NCBI RefSeq assembly: GCF_027484705.1 | Contig: NZ_JAIXSL010000020.1 | Location: 99,590 to 163,589, forward strand | Direction of reading: 5' to 3' | DNA from: Flavobacterium sp. | Lineage (GTDB): Bacteria > Bacteroidota > Bacteroidia > Flavobacteriales > Flavobacteriaceae | DNA: 64,000 nucleotides | Shown: piece after piece, positions 1 to 8,068 of the stretch | Position numbering within the stretch: the first letter of the stretch is position 1 | Layout of the letters: the number at the start of each line of letters is the position of its first letter | Position numbers and translations under genes: made by a program | The notes under the pieces: model-generated | What the model saw: only the letters and a program-made list of their open reading frames with translations | What the model was told of the DNA's origin: nothing | The model's database searches: none

Positions 1-216
1 GAGTTTGAACTTATATCCTTTCATCAAAGACAAACTGGCAATATCGCCTGTTTTGACATTGAGTACACAAGTGACGCCATCGTTTTTGGCTTTCACTTCT
101 TCAAAAGCCGGAACCGAAGCCTCAAAAGTGATTTTTCCGGTTTTGGTGATCATTTTATCTTGCGCGAAAGAAGCTGAGGTCATAAGCAATACGGCCAGTA
201 CTAATAGTTTATTCAT
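1..216 (-). CDS. YceI-like secreted protein, 3' part beyond the window edge
   Basis: Only the first 72 codons are present; the gene runs off the left edge. The ATG at 216 is followed by a signal peptide ending at SFAQ, then a mature start (TKTGKITFEASVP, FEEVKAKN, VLNVKTGDIASL) that matches the opening beta strands of flavobacterial YceI-like proteins. YceI proteins are small periplasmic lipocalin-like barrels that bind isoprenoid lipids such as polyprenyl chains. It lies 12 bp behind the cytochrome lipoprotein gene on the same strand and is probably co-transcribed with it. The family call rests on the N-terminal half only. Confidence 0.75.
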   Translation of the reverse strand, partial: MNKLLVLAVLLMTSASFAQDKMITKTGKITFEASVPAFEEVKAKNDGVTCVLNVKTGDIASLSLMKGYKFKL

Positions 217-228
217 AGCAGTTGTTTG

Positions 229-588
229 TTAGTTTTGAAAATTCTGGGCTTGCCATTTGGCAATGATGTCGATTTTAGTTTGCGGCAATCTTGTTCCGCC
301 ATTCGGCATCATGCCTTCGGCGCCTTGCGCTCTGGAAATCCGGTCGAGCAATTTGCCATTGCTGACGTACTCTTTGACTTTGTCATAATCGGTTAGTGCC
401 ATCGGCGCACTATTTTGTTGAGGCTCTCCGTGGCAACTTAGGCAATTACTTTCAATAATAGGTCTTACATGTTCGGTGTAAGTGACGTTGGCCGGGATTT
501 CCCCTTCAAGATCATCGGGGCTGTTGGAGCTGCAGCCTGCCATCAATAAGGCTGTCAATGCTAATGTTAGTGTTTGTTTGTTTGTCAT
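229..588 (-). CDS. Monohaem c-type cytochrome lipoprotein
   Basis: A 119-residue exported lipoprotein. The signal peptide ends in a lipobox (LLMAGC, Cys19), so the mature protein is lipid-anchored. A single haem c motif CLSCH (about residues 50-54) follows a segment beginning YTEHVRPIIESNC, the usual start of small planctomycete-type cytochrome c domains. A distal Met (GMMPNGG, around 93) may be the second axial ligand. It is the first gene of a minus-strand pair with the YceI-like gene and diverges from the OB-fold and DUF5777 genes. The electron partner is unknown. Confidence 0.85.
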   Translation of the reverse strand: MTNKQTLTLALTALLMAGCSSNSPDDLEGEIPANVTYTEHVRPIIESNCLSCHGEPQQNSAPMALTDYDKVKEYVSNGKLLDRISRAQGAEGMMPNGGTRLPQTKIDIIAKWQAQNFQN

Positions 589-661
589 AGCTGTTTTTTT
601 ATTTCAAAAATATATAATTAAAACTATATATAATTATGTTTGTAATCTAAAAAAAATTGAA

Positions 662-1051
662 ATGAAAAAAATTGCATTAATCACGATTGTCTTATTGTTG
701 GCCCTCGGCTCGGGATTGTACTTCTATATGTACAAAGCCCATCGCGATATTGCCAGTGAAGACGCCAGTTTTACGCTTACCGTAAAAAGTCTGCAAGCTG
801 AGTTTACCCAAAACGACAGCCTTGCCAACAAAAAATACTTGGACAAGACAATTGAAGTTTCCGGTAAAATTTCCAGTATTGATCCTGCCACCAAAGCTAT
901 CGTACTCGATGAAAAACTCGAGGGAACTTTCCTGCCGCCTATGCCAGAAGGCTTTACAGTCGGGAAACAGGTAAAAATGAAAGGCCGCTTTATTGGTTAT
1001 GATGACCTGTTGGAAGTGTTCAAAATGGATCAGGTCACCGTTACCGAATAA
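662..1051 (+). CDS. OB-fold (tRNA_anti-like) membrane-anchored protein
   Basis: 129 residues. The start at 662 is preferred over an upstream in-frame one that would run across the divergent promoter region, because it gives a clean N-terminal signal-anchor (MKKIALITIVLLLALGSGL). The rest, with LDKTIEVSGKISSID and GKQVKMKGRFIGYDDL, has the beta pattern of the tRNA_anti-like OB fold (PF12869), often found in Bacteroidetes proteins that sit outside the inner membrane. It is followed 88 bp later by the DUF5777 gene, with the cytochrome/YceI pair divergent. The molecular function is unknown. Confidence 0.75.
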   Translation: MKKIALITIVLLLALGSGLYFYMYKAHRDIASEDASFTLTVKSLQAEFTQNDSLANKKYLDKTIEVSGKISSIDPATKAIVLDEKLEGTFLPPMPEGFTVGKQVKMKGRFIGYDDLLEVFKMDQVTVTE

Positions 1052-1139
1052 AAGCTTTCAAATTATCCGGATTTCGATTTATTTCGTATTTAAAGGCAGA
1101 AAACTGTCGACAACTCAAACAAACAAACTTTTTTACACT

Positions 1140-1979
1140 ATGAAAAAACTATTATCCTTAGCATTACTATTTCCGGCCATTTGCTTTGCACAAGACGATT
1201 TGCTCGCAGGAATGGACAGCGTTCCCAAAAATCAACCCGTAGAATCGGCTTTCAAAGCGCTTAAAATCGTCAACCTCGAATCGACAAAACTAGCTTCTAA
1301 AGGCGATTTTTATTTTGTGGTCGCGCACAGGTTTGGTTCTCTCAAAGACAGGTTTGAGGGCGCTTATGGATTAGACAATGCAGTTACCCAACTCAAATTT
1401 CTTTACGGTGTCACGGATTGGTTGACACTAAGTGCCGCTCGAAGCGAACAGGCTTATGATTTCTCGACAAAAATCCGTTTGCAGGAACAGCTGAACAATG
1501 GATTTCCGTTTGCGATTGCAGCCTTCGGAAGCATTGGTTTCAATAACCTTTTGAAAGAAAGCAATTATCCTAAAATGAAATTCAATGATCGGGCGATTTA
1601 TGTTTCGCAACTGTTGATTTCAAGGAAATTCACCAAAAAACTGTCCTTAGAAGTTGCTCCTACTTTTTTTCATGAGAATTTTGTAGACAACGATCTTCAG
1701 GACAATTCGCAATACGCAGTAGGTCTGGGCGGGCGTTATAAACTGACCAACCGTTTGTCTTTAAATGTAGATTATGCAGCGCATTTGAACAGAACAAGCA
1801 GCTCAATATATAAAGATCCGTTGTCAGTAGGTGTTGATTTAGAAACCGGCGGGCATGTTTTTCAGATGCATGTCAGCAGTTCACAAGGCATTCATGAAGC
1901 AGGTTTCTTAGGACATACTACAGGCGATTGGGGTAAAGGAGATATTTTCTTCGGCTTCAATCTTTTGAGGGTGTTTTAG
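1140..1979 (+). CDS. DUF5777 family beta-barrel protein
   Basis: 279 residues beginning with a signal peptide (MKKLLSLALLFPAICFA). It carries features I associate with the DUF5777 outer-membrane barrel family: FKALKIVNLESTKL, DFYFVVAHRFGSLKDRF, GLDNAVTQLKF and the end motif TTGDWGKGDIFFGFNL with a C-terminal aromatic residue (VF), typical of outer-membrane beta-barrels. A longer in-frame extension back to 993 overlaps the previous gene and lacks the signal peptide at its N-terminus, so it was rejected. In Bacteroidetes this family is often beside YceI and small cytochrome genes, as here. The transported substrate, if any, is unknown. Confidence 0.85.
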   Translation: MKKLLSLALLFPAICFAQDDLLAGMDSVPKNQPVESAFKALKIVNLESTKLASKGDFYFVVAHRFGSLKDRFEGAYGLDNAVTQLKFLYGVTDWLTLSAARSEQAYDFSTKIRLQEQLNNGFPFAIAAFGSIGFNNLLKESNYPKMKFNDRAIYVSQLLISRKFTKKLSLEVAPTFFHENFVDNDLQDNSQYAVGLGGRYKLTNRLSLNVDYAAHLNRTSSSIYKDPLSVGVDLETGGHVFQMHVSSSQGIHEAGFLGHTTGDWGKGDIFFGFNLLRVF

Positions 1980-2003
1980 CGAAGATTGCAAGACTGTGAG
2001 ATT

Positions 2004-2028
2004 GCTTCGCCAGTTCGCTGACGCTCGT
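2004..2028. repeat. Stand-alone loop module of the intergenic repeat family
   Basis: The string GCTTCGCCAGTTCGCTGACG followed by CTCG lies in the gap after the DUF5777 gene. Nearly the same string occurs at 35271-35295, and degenerate forms (TTCGTCAGTTC) sit in the loops of the larger hairpin repeats near 35440 and 49067. It appears to be a detached piece of that family. Confidence 0.6.
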
Positions 2029-2045
2029 GTGTAAGATTTTAAGAC

Positions 2046-2079
2046 AAAAAAAAACTCCAATTAATATTGGAGTTTTTTT
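2046..2079. terminator. Bidirectional intrinsic terminator
   Basis: A perfect 9-bp stem AACTCCAAT / ATTGGAGTT with a TAAT loop, with a run of A on the left and a run of T on the right. It lies between the convergent DUF5777 gene and the T9SS protein gene and can serve both. Confidence 0.9.
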
Positions 2080-2115
2080 ATTTAAATACTTCTAGAATTT
2101 TAAAATCCTGAAGGT

Positions 2116-4191
2116 TTATTTTTTGAGGATTTTTTGTGAGTATGTGTTTCCTTGTGCATCTTTCAAAATCAATAAGTATGATCCTGTTGCCAATGATTTT
2201 ACGTCAACGGTTTGGTTGGTAAAGTTTGGACTTAAAATCAATTTACCATTCAAATCATAAATATTCGCTTGAATGATGGCGCTTGCAGGATTGTTGAATT
2301 TGACATTGATGATGTCACTAGCAGGATTCGGATATACACTGAAAGCATTATTCTGAGTTTGGTTTACAGCCAATAAAGAAGAACCTTCCACGACCAATAA
2401 ATCCTGATCTACCGAAGGATTAAGTATGGTGTCAACAACTCCGGATGGCCATTTTATAATTATTTTTTCTATTGTTGGAGCAGCTGCAGTGCCTCTGTTT
2501 ACAGTATCAGGACCTAATCCGAAATGCGCATTGATGGTGCTCATGTTCTGGAAGCCGGTTCCGCTTTGCACGTCTCTGATTTGTTTTCCGGCTGCGGTAT
2601 ACACTTCCACTCTGGAGCCGATACCGTTTCTGTTACTTTGAAGGCCTTGAAGGTTAAGCGTAATCCAATGGTTTGCATTTCCGTTGTTGAACAAAATGTT
2701 ATTTCCGTTTTGAATGTCAAGGAAACCATCATCGTTCAAATCTCCTACAGGTCGGTCTACGGCTGATAACGGATAGGTGTTTGGATTTGGTGTGAAGTGA
2801 AAATTTCCGTCACCGAACATAATCTGATTTCCAGAACTCAATACATCCAGAAAACCGTCATTGTCGAAATCATGCGCTACATATTCTCTACCGGTAGCCG
2901 TTGTGGTATCAAAACCGGAACCTGCAGTAACGCTGGTAAATGTTCCGTCGCCATTATTTCTTTTTACGTTGGTGTTTCCGTTGGATAAGGAATTTACCCC
3001 AACAATCACATCCATCCATCCGTCGTTATTAAAATCGCCGATTGCTGAAGACCAGGTTTGTTCCGGATCCGCCATGTTAGCATTTGCAGCAATGTTGGTG
3101 TAGGTTCCGTCACCATTGTTTTGGAACAATTGGTTGATGTTTCCACCTACGCCTGAACCACCCTGACCGCATTTCGATAAGTGCATGTCTATTTTTCCGT
3201 CGTTGTTGAAATCACTCCAAAGTGAAGCATAGTTTCCACCGCTGGCAAAATCACCGATACCGCCCTGAATGTGATTCAGGTTCGTGCCATCGTTCATATA
3301 GCGTCTGTTCGGTGCATTGTCATCGCACGCAAAACCATCCAATCTTCCGTCATTGTCAATATCCACAAAATTGGTACGCTGCACCAAATAAGATTGTGCT
3401 TTTCGGTCTGTAGTGTACGCGGTTCCGTCTGCATTGGCTTTCAAAAAAGTAACGCCACTTCCTGAACCGAACACTAAATCGTTAAATCCGTTGTTGTCAT
3501 AATCACCGGCTGCAATACTCCAAGAAGGAGAAACTACAGTGTTTGTTAAGCTGAAAGTTGTAGGGGTGAAGGTTCCGTCGGGTTGTTGGTATGCGATGAC
3601 CATTTGGGTAGTACTTACCGCTGATACGATATCGTCTTTATAATCGCCATTCATATCTACGATACAATTGTTGTAAGTTCCTGCAATACCATTGACTGGC
3701 GTTGAAGTGAATGATAATCTGTCTTCCGCTGGAGGAGGTGCTACGATGAGGCTAAAATCAAAGCCTGCAGAGCTGTATCGGTTGTCAAAAGCAATGATAT
3801 AAACAGTTCCGGTGGTCACTTGAAAGGTAAGTTGTGATGAGTTGGTACCGTTATAATCATCATTAGATCCCACACATGTTAAATTTGCGCAACTTCCCGA
3901 ATATACAATGACGCGAGTGTCTACATTTTGATTTTGTGGTAAAAGGGTTGTTATGGTAATCGTGTTGTTTTCTGTAGCGGTAAAAGTATACCATTTTCCT
4001 TTGGACGCAGGAATGTTGTTCATATTGTTCAATCCGCAAAGTAAAGTAGGAGCCTCGCCAGCTTCATTAGTAAAAGGCGGCGCTGTGGTAGTAGAACCTA
4101 GTGCTACCGCAACGGCAGTGTCGCAATGTTCTTGCGCCATGGTAAAGGTGAAGCTAAAAATGGCAATAAAAAGGGGTAATGTTTTTTTCAT
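2116..4191 (-). CDS. T9SS-secreted FG-GAP / ASPIC-UnbV protein, copy B
   Basis: 691 residues. Order: signal peptide ending TMAQ; one pre-peptidase C-terminal-like domain (about 30-150; WYTFTATEN, DTRVIVYSGSC, YIIAFDNRYSSAGF); a run of FG-GAP/VCBS calcium-binding repeats (about 160-500; DMNGDYKDD, DFNNDGWMD, DLNDDGFLD); a UnbV/ASPIC domain (about 515-600; NRNGIGSRVEVY, IIIKWPSGVVDTI); and a C-terminal type IX sorting domain (FSVYPNPASD to YSQKILKK). It is predicted to be a beta-propeller displayed on or released from the cell surface. It sits 40 bp downstream of a dihaem cytochrome gene. The pair is duplicated upstream (5541-9229), where the partner has one extra N-terminal domain. The substrate is unknown. 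Confidence 0.9.
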   Translation of the reverse strand: MKKTLPLFIAIFSFTFTMAQEHCDTAVAVALGSTTTAPPFTNEAGEAPTLLCGLNNMNNIPASKGKWYTFTATENNTITITTLLPQNQNVDTRVIVYSGSCANLTCVGSNDDYNGTNSSQLTFQVTTGTVYIIAFDNRYSSAGFDFSLIVAPPPAEDRLSFTSTPVNGIAGTYNNCIVDMNGDYKDDIVSAVSTTQMVIAYQQPDGTFTPTTFSLTNTVVSPSWSIAAGDYDNNGFNDLVFGSGSGVTFLKANADGTAYTTDRKAQSYLVQRTNFVDIDNDGRLDGFACDDNAPNRRYMNDGTNLNHIQGGIGDFASGGNYASLWSDFNNDGKIDMHLSKCGQGGSGVGGNINQLFQNNGDGTYTNIAANANMADPEQTWSSAIGDFNNDGWMDVIVGVNSLSNGNTNVKRNNGDGTFTSVTAGSGFDTTTATGREYVAHDFDNDGFLDVLSSGNQIMFGDGNFHFTPNPNTYPLSAVDRPVGDLNDDGFLDIQNGNNILFNNGNANHWITLNLQGLQSNRNGIGSRVEVYTAAGKQIRDVQSGTGFQNMSTINAHFGLGPDTVNRGTAAAPTIEKIIIKWPSGVVDTILNPSVDQDLLVVEGSSLLAVNQTQNNAFSVYPNPASDIINVKFNNPASAIIQANIYDLNGKLILSPNFTNQTVDVKSLATGSYLLILKDAQGNTYSQKILKK

Positions 4192-4231
4192 TAGTTTCGG
4201 AGTTAAATTTTATTTTAAATTCGGTTTTATT

Positions 4232-5359
4232 TTAGTCGCAGTTTTGTGTTAGAGACGAAATCCATTGCTCGATAAGCGATACACCTTCATCGTGAACAAT
4301 CGTTCTTCCCAGCAACGGCATACGTTCGCTTTCATCGGTAGAGTTTATTCGGAAGTGAACCACTGATTTGTCAAAATTTCCAGGATTAATGAGTTTTTGC
4401 AGGGTCGGGCTGATTTCTTCGGCAGCTGTTACACAAATACCGAGATTGGTTGGATTTGTAGTTTCACTAAAAGCAAACCGCAATGCACGGTAATCGCAAC
4501 GGGCATGGTCCTGATGGCAATGCGCACAATTGATGTCTAAATAAGATCGGGCTCTCAAGTCTAAGGATTTTGTAGTGTCGTGATAATCAACTGTTGAAAC
4601 TACTGAAGCAGGATAACTGTTGATATAGCGCTGCTGTAAAAGATACTGCAATTGGTTTTTGTTTCCGTTTGTATAGGCATAATCGATATTCAGGTTTTGA
4701 GGTTTTAAACCAATGGGCGTAGCCTGTTCGTTCAATTTATGACAGGCGAAGCACTCAGCATCCGATGGAATTCGGTAATCAGTAGTGATGATTTCGTTGT
4801 TTGGTTTTTTAAAAGTGATGGTTTTGCTACTGCCATTAGTGAAATCCGGCCCAGATACCAAGTCTGCGTCAGTTTGTTCGTCATTCCATAAATATTCATA
4901 GAATTTCCAACCATCTGACTTGCGAACCATAATTCGGGTTTCGATGATTTTAGTGGTATTGTTAGGCTGAATCGTATTGTAATAAAAAGTTTTGATTAAT
5001 ACGGTTCCTACGGGGAAATCAAATATTTTGTTATCAGCCACATAGGTTGCTTTCACGCCTTCAGGCATCCAGATGAATCTTTTCTTTAAAGCATAATCCG
5101 TGAAAAGCGTACTTGCCGGAGTGTAAGGTATTACTTTGAAACCTGGAGTCTGATTTTTCATCGGGCCAATGAAAAAATGATAATCAGACAGTTTCGCGAA
5201 CGGGACTTGTGAAAAATCAAATTTAACAGGGCTATAGATAGGTTTGGTTGCCCGGTTGGATGTCGTGATATCGGTATATTCTTCTTCACTGTTAGAGCAC
5301 GAATGAAAAATAAACGCCGCCGCTACTACACATAAAACAGAAAGTAAAAGTTTTTTCAT
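4232..5359 (-). CDS. SO2930-type dihaem c-type cytochrome lipoprotein, copy B
   Basis: 375 residues. The signal peptide ends in a lipobox (AFIFHSC, Cys21) followed by acidic residues (SNSEEE), a pattern compatible with surface export in Bacteroidetes. Two haem-binding motifs are visible: CFACH (about 206-210) and CAHCH (about 279-283). Conserved stretches include FAKLSDYHFFIG, STLFTDYALKKRFIWMP and RMPLLGRTIVHDEG, which I recognise as the family named after Shewanella SO2930 (TIGR03806). It is the first gene of a pair with the T9SS FG-GAP/UnbV gene. The redox role is not established. It is closely similar to the copy at 8069-9229. Confidence 0.88.
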   Translation of the reverse strand: MKKLLLSVLCVVAAAFIFHSCSNSEEEYTDITTSNRATKPIYSPVKFDFSQVPFAKLSDYHFFIGPMKNQTPGFKVIPYTPASTLFTDYALKKRFIWMPEGVKATYVADNKIFDFPVGTVLIKTFYYNTIQPNNTTKIIETRIMVRKSDGWKFYEYLWNDEQTDADLVSGPDFTNGSSKTITFKKPNNEIITTDYRIPSDAECFACHKLNEQATPIGLKPQNLNIDYAYTNGNKNQLQYLLQQRYINSYPASVVSTVDYHDTTKSLDLRARSYLDINCAHCHQDHARCDYRALRFAFSETTNPTNLGICVTAAEEISPTLQKLINPGNFDKSVVHFRINSTDESERMPLLGRTIVHDEGVSLIEQWISSLTQNCD

Positions 5360-5459
5360 AAGAATCTAAAAAAAATGCAAACCAAAAGTAATAAAAATTA
5401 TGAAACTGCTACGTTTATTACTAAACTATTGATTAACATTAACATTATTAAGAATCTAT

Positions 5460-5509
5460 CAAAAGAAAGCATCGGTTCTGACATGAAAATCATTGCCAAA
5501 ACCGATGCT
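5460..5509 (-). terminator. Intrinsic terminator of the copy A gene pair
   Basis: A 10-bp perfect stem AGCATCGGTT / AACCGATGCT with a 22-nt loop, followed on the minus strand by a T-rich stretch. It separates the two duplicated cytochrome/FG-GAP pairs. Confidence 0.75.
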
Positions 5510-5540
5510 TATAAGTAAAGCGTATTGCGCTATTTCCGGG

Positions 5541-8024
5541 TTATTCCTTAACGAATTTCTGTGTGAATGATTTACCGTTTTGGTTTTGCAATACCAATAA
5601 ATAAGTGCCGCTTTGTAATGTTGCTATATTTAATTTCATTGAAGTCAATGGGGTATCTAAAACGATTCTTCCGGTCAAATCAAAAATTTGTGCCGCTTTG
5701 AAACTTTCCGTAGCATTAGCTTTTACATTGATGTTCAAAAATTCTTTAGATGGATTTGGATAAATGCTAAACTCAGAATATACATTCGCATTCACCGCCA
5801 AAGTCGATCCTTCAGTTACTCTGAGGGCTTCATTGATGGTAGGATTATCGATAGTATCCACAATACCCGAAGGCCATCTCACTATTAATTTAGTAATAGC
5901 GGAAGCTTGTCTATTAGTAGGGCTAGCTTGTCCGAGTCCGAAGTGAACGTTTAACGAACTCATAAATTCAAAACCTTCACCACTTCTGACATCTCTGATT
6001 TGTTTTCCGAAACTACCGTAAATCTCAACCCTGGCACCGATTCCGTTGGCATTACTTTGAGTTCCCTGCAATTTTACTTTGAACCAATTGTTTCCATTTG
6101 GAACCGCATAACGAATCGTGTTTCCATTTTGGATATCCAAAAATCCGTCATCATTTAAGTCGCCAATCGGGCCGATAGCCAAGGCAGGATAAGTAGTCGG
6201 CGCAAAAATCATATTGCCTTGGTTGAAAAAGATTCTGCTTCCGCTGCCCAAAATGTCAACAAGCCCATCGTTATCAAAATCGTAAGCTACATAATCCCTG
6301 TTGGTCAAATTATCTAAATTTAAGCCCGAACCTGCAGTGACATCTGTAAAAACTTCTTCAGTATCGTTTGTCGTATCCAAATTGTTTCTGAAAAGAATAT
6401 TTTTAACGCCTCCGTTAGAACCTACCATGATATCCATGTCTCCATCATTGTCGAAATCCGCTACTGCTGATGACCACGATTGCACTGGCTGGCGATTGAT
6501 TCCTGCAATGGCTGAGATATCTGTGTAACCTGCAGCTCCGTCATTCCTGTGCAATTCACATGGAGGCCCGGAACATTTAGAGATGAACATATCCCTGTCG
6601 CCATCGTTGTCATAATCTGTCCAAATGGACGCGTAGTTTCCACCTGTGACTGTAAGTCCCAAATTGTAAGCTCCCGGCGTCGTACCTGATTGGTAATGTG
6701 TCCAATTGCCTGCACCGTCATTCAGATAATATCTGTTTGGATTGTTATCGTCGCATACGAAAGCATCAAGATTTCCATCATTATTGACGTCGATGAAATT
6801 CGTTCTCTGGCAAAGATAACTGGTGTTGGTAGTTTTGCTGATGTATGCAGTGCCAGTGGCGTTCGATTCCCAGAAACTAGGACCGCCGCCCGCACCGAAA
6901 AGCAAATCATTATAACCGTCTCTATTATAATCGCCTGCAGCGATACTCCATGAAGGTAGCGTAGTACCCGTACCCGTGACTGCGAAACTAGAAATTGAAA
7001 AAGTACCTCCTGGTTGTTGGTAGTGTACTTTTAAATTTCCGCTGCTCACTCCTACAATATCGTCTATGCCATCACCGTTCATGTCTACAACGCAATTTTT
7101 ATAATTGCTGTCGATGGTTGAAATTGTTTGTGAAGTATAATTCACCGGAATGATGATTGGTGTCTCAGTCAAGGTAAAAGCAAAACCGTCTGCGCTGTGT
7201 TTGTTGTCCCAAACGATATAGTAAGTTCCTCCCGCAGAAACGGTGAAGCTCTTTTTAGACAAAAGAGAATCATCGGGGTTTTGCGAATCACATGAAATGA
7301 CCCCTGAATCGTCGTCGCCGATAAGGCAGTTTAACACAGCAGATCCTGAGCATGTTCCTGAGTATACGTTGAAATTAGTGTCTTTACAGATGTTCTGTGC
7401 CAAATCTGAACTTACCGTAACTACATAATTCTGGTTCGGAGAATATACGTACCATTTGGCCAGAGTAGCATTGGAACAAGTCGAAACAATGTTTTGTTCA
7501 TCTATGCCCGTAACCGTTGTTGTGCCGGCAGTTATAGCTGTTGCAAACGAACAAGGCGTCGGAACAAAGACATTTTCTATCAAAGCGAAGCTAAAACCCG
7601 CAGAAGTCCATCGGTTATCGAATGCGATATAATAAGATGTTCCTGCAATGACATCAAACGTCGCCGTAGAAGAGTTTCCTGTACCGCCGTCATCGTCACC
7701 TTCGTAGCAAACCAGATTGTCACAAGTACCACGGTATACGTGAAAACGGGTGTCTACCAGCGGTGCGTTGGCCGGTAAATCTGTAGTTACGGTTACGCTA
7801 TGATTTTCTGTAGGGGTGTAGATGTACCATTCGCCTCCGGGCGGCCGTGTTAAAGGAACAGCACCGTATTGGGTGTCGCATAAGGGAGTTGGCACCTGAC
7901 TACCGTTAATGGCCGTAATGGCGTAAGTGCCGGCTGTAATGGGAACGGCAGTGGCACAGGTGTCCTGGGCTTTTGTGACCTGCACAAAAACCAGTAACAT
8001 GATGACGAGAATAATTTTTTTCAT
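5541..8024 (-). CDS. T9SS-secreted FG-GAP / ASPIC-UnbV protein, copy A
   Basis: 827 residues. Same plan as the neighbouring copy B but with two pre-peptidase-like domains in the N-terminal third (about 30-150 and 155-290; WYIYTPTEN / AFDNRWTSAGFSF and WYVYSPNQN / VWDNKHSADGFAF) instead of one, which accounts for most of the 136-residue length difference. FG-GAP/VCBS repeats (DMNGDGIDD, DYDNDGDRD, DFDNDGDMD) precede the UnbV/ASPIC domain (NANGIGARVEIYG, IVRWPSGIVDTI) and a C-terminal T9SS sorting domain (FSIYPNPSKE to FTQKFVKE). It is probably co-transcribed with the dihaem cytochrome 44 bp upstream. The ligand or enzymatic role is unknown. Confidence 0.9.
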   Translation of the reverse strand: MKKIILVIMLLVFVQVTKAQDTCATAVPITAGTYAITAINGSQVPTPLCDTQYGAVPLTRPPGGEWYIYTPTENHSVTVTTDLPANAPLVDTRFHVYRGTCDNLVCYEGDDDGGTGNSSTATFDVIAGTSYYIAFDNRWTSAGFSFALIENVFVPTPCSFATAITAGTTTVTGIDEQNIVSTCSNATLAKWYVYSPNQNYVVTVSSDLAQNICKDTNFNVYSGTCSGSAVLNCLIGDDDSGVISCDSQNPDDSLLSKKSFTVSAGGTYYIVWDNKHSADGFAFTLTETPIIIPVNYTSQTISTIDSNYKNCVVDMNGDGIDDIVGVSSGNLKVHYQQPGGTFSISSFAVTGTGTTLPSWSIAAGDYNRDGYNDLLFGAGGGPSFWESNATGTAYISKTTNTSYLCQRTNFIDVNNDGNLDAFVCDDNNPNRYYLNDGAGNWTHYQSGTTPGAYNLGLTVTGGNYASIWTDYDNDGDRDMFISKCSGPPCELHRNDGAAGYTDISAIAGINRQPVQSWSSAVADFDNDGDMDIMVGSNGGVKNILFRNNLDTTNDTEEVFTDVTAGSGLNLDNLTNRDYVAYDFDNDGLVDILGSGSRIFFNQGNMIFAPTTYPALAIGPIGDLNDDGFLDIQNGNTIRYAVPNGNNWFKVKLQGTQSNANGIGARVEIYGSFGKQIRDVRSGEGFEFMSSLNVHFGLGQASPTNRQASAITKLIVRWPSGIVDTIDNPTINEALRVTEGSTLAVNANVYSEFSIYPNPSKEFLNINVKANATESFKAAQIFDLTGRIVLDTPLTSMKLNIATLQSGTYLLVLQNQNGKSFTQKFVKE

Positions 8025-8068
8025 AAGTAATTAATTGGTTATAGTTGTTTGTGTAATAGAATTTATTT

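Noticed and set aside
5..232. Open frame on the plus strand at the left edge
   Set aside because: The opposite strand encodes a YceI-like protein with a clear signal peptide; the plus-strand frame is its shadow.
482..661. Upstream extension of the OB-fold gene
   Set aside because: It overlaps the divergent cytochrome gene and the promoter region and buries the signal-anchor inside the protein.
2426..3465. Several plus-strand frames within the FG-GAP/UnbV gene
   Set aside because: Shadows of the repetitive Asp/Asn-rich coding sequence on the other strand; no start signals or homology.
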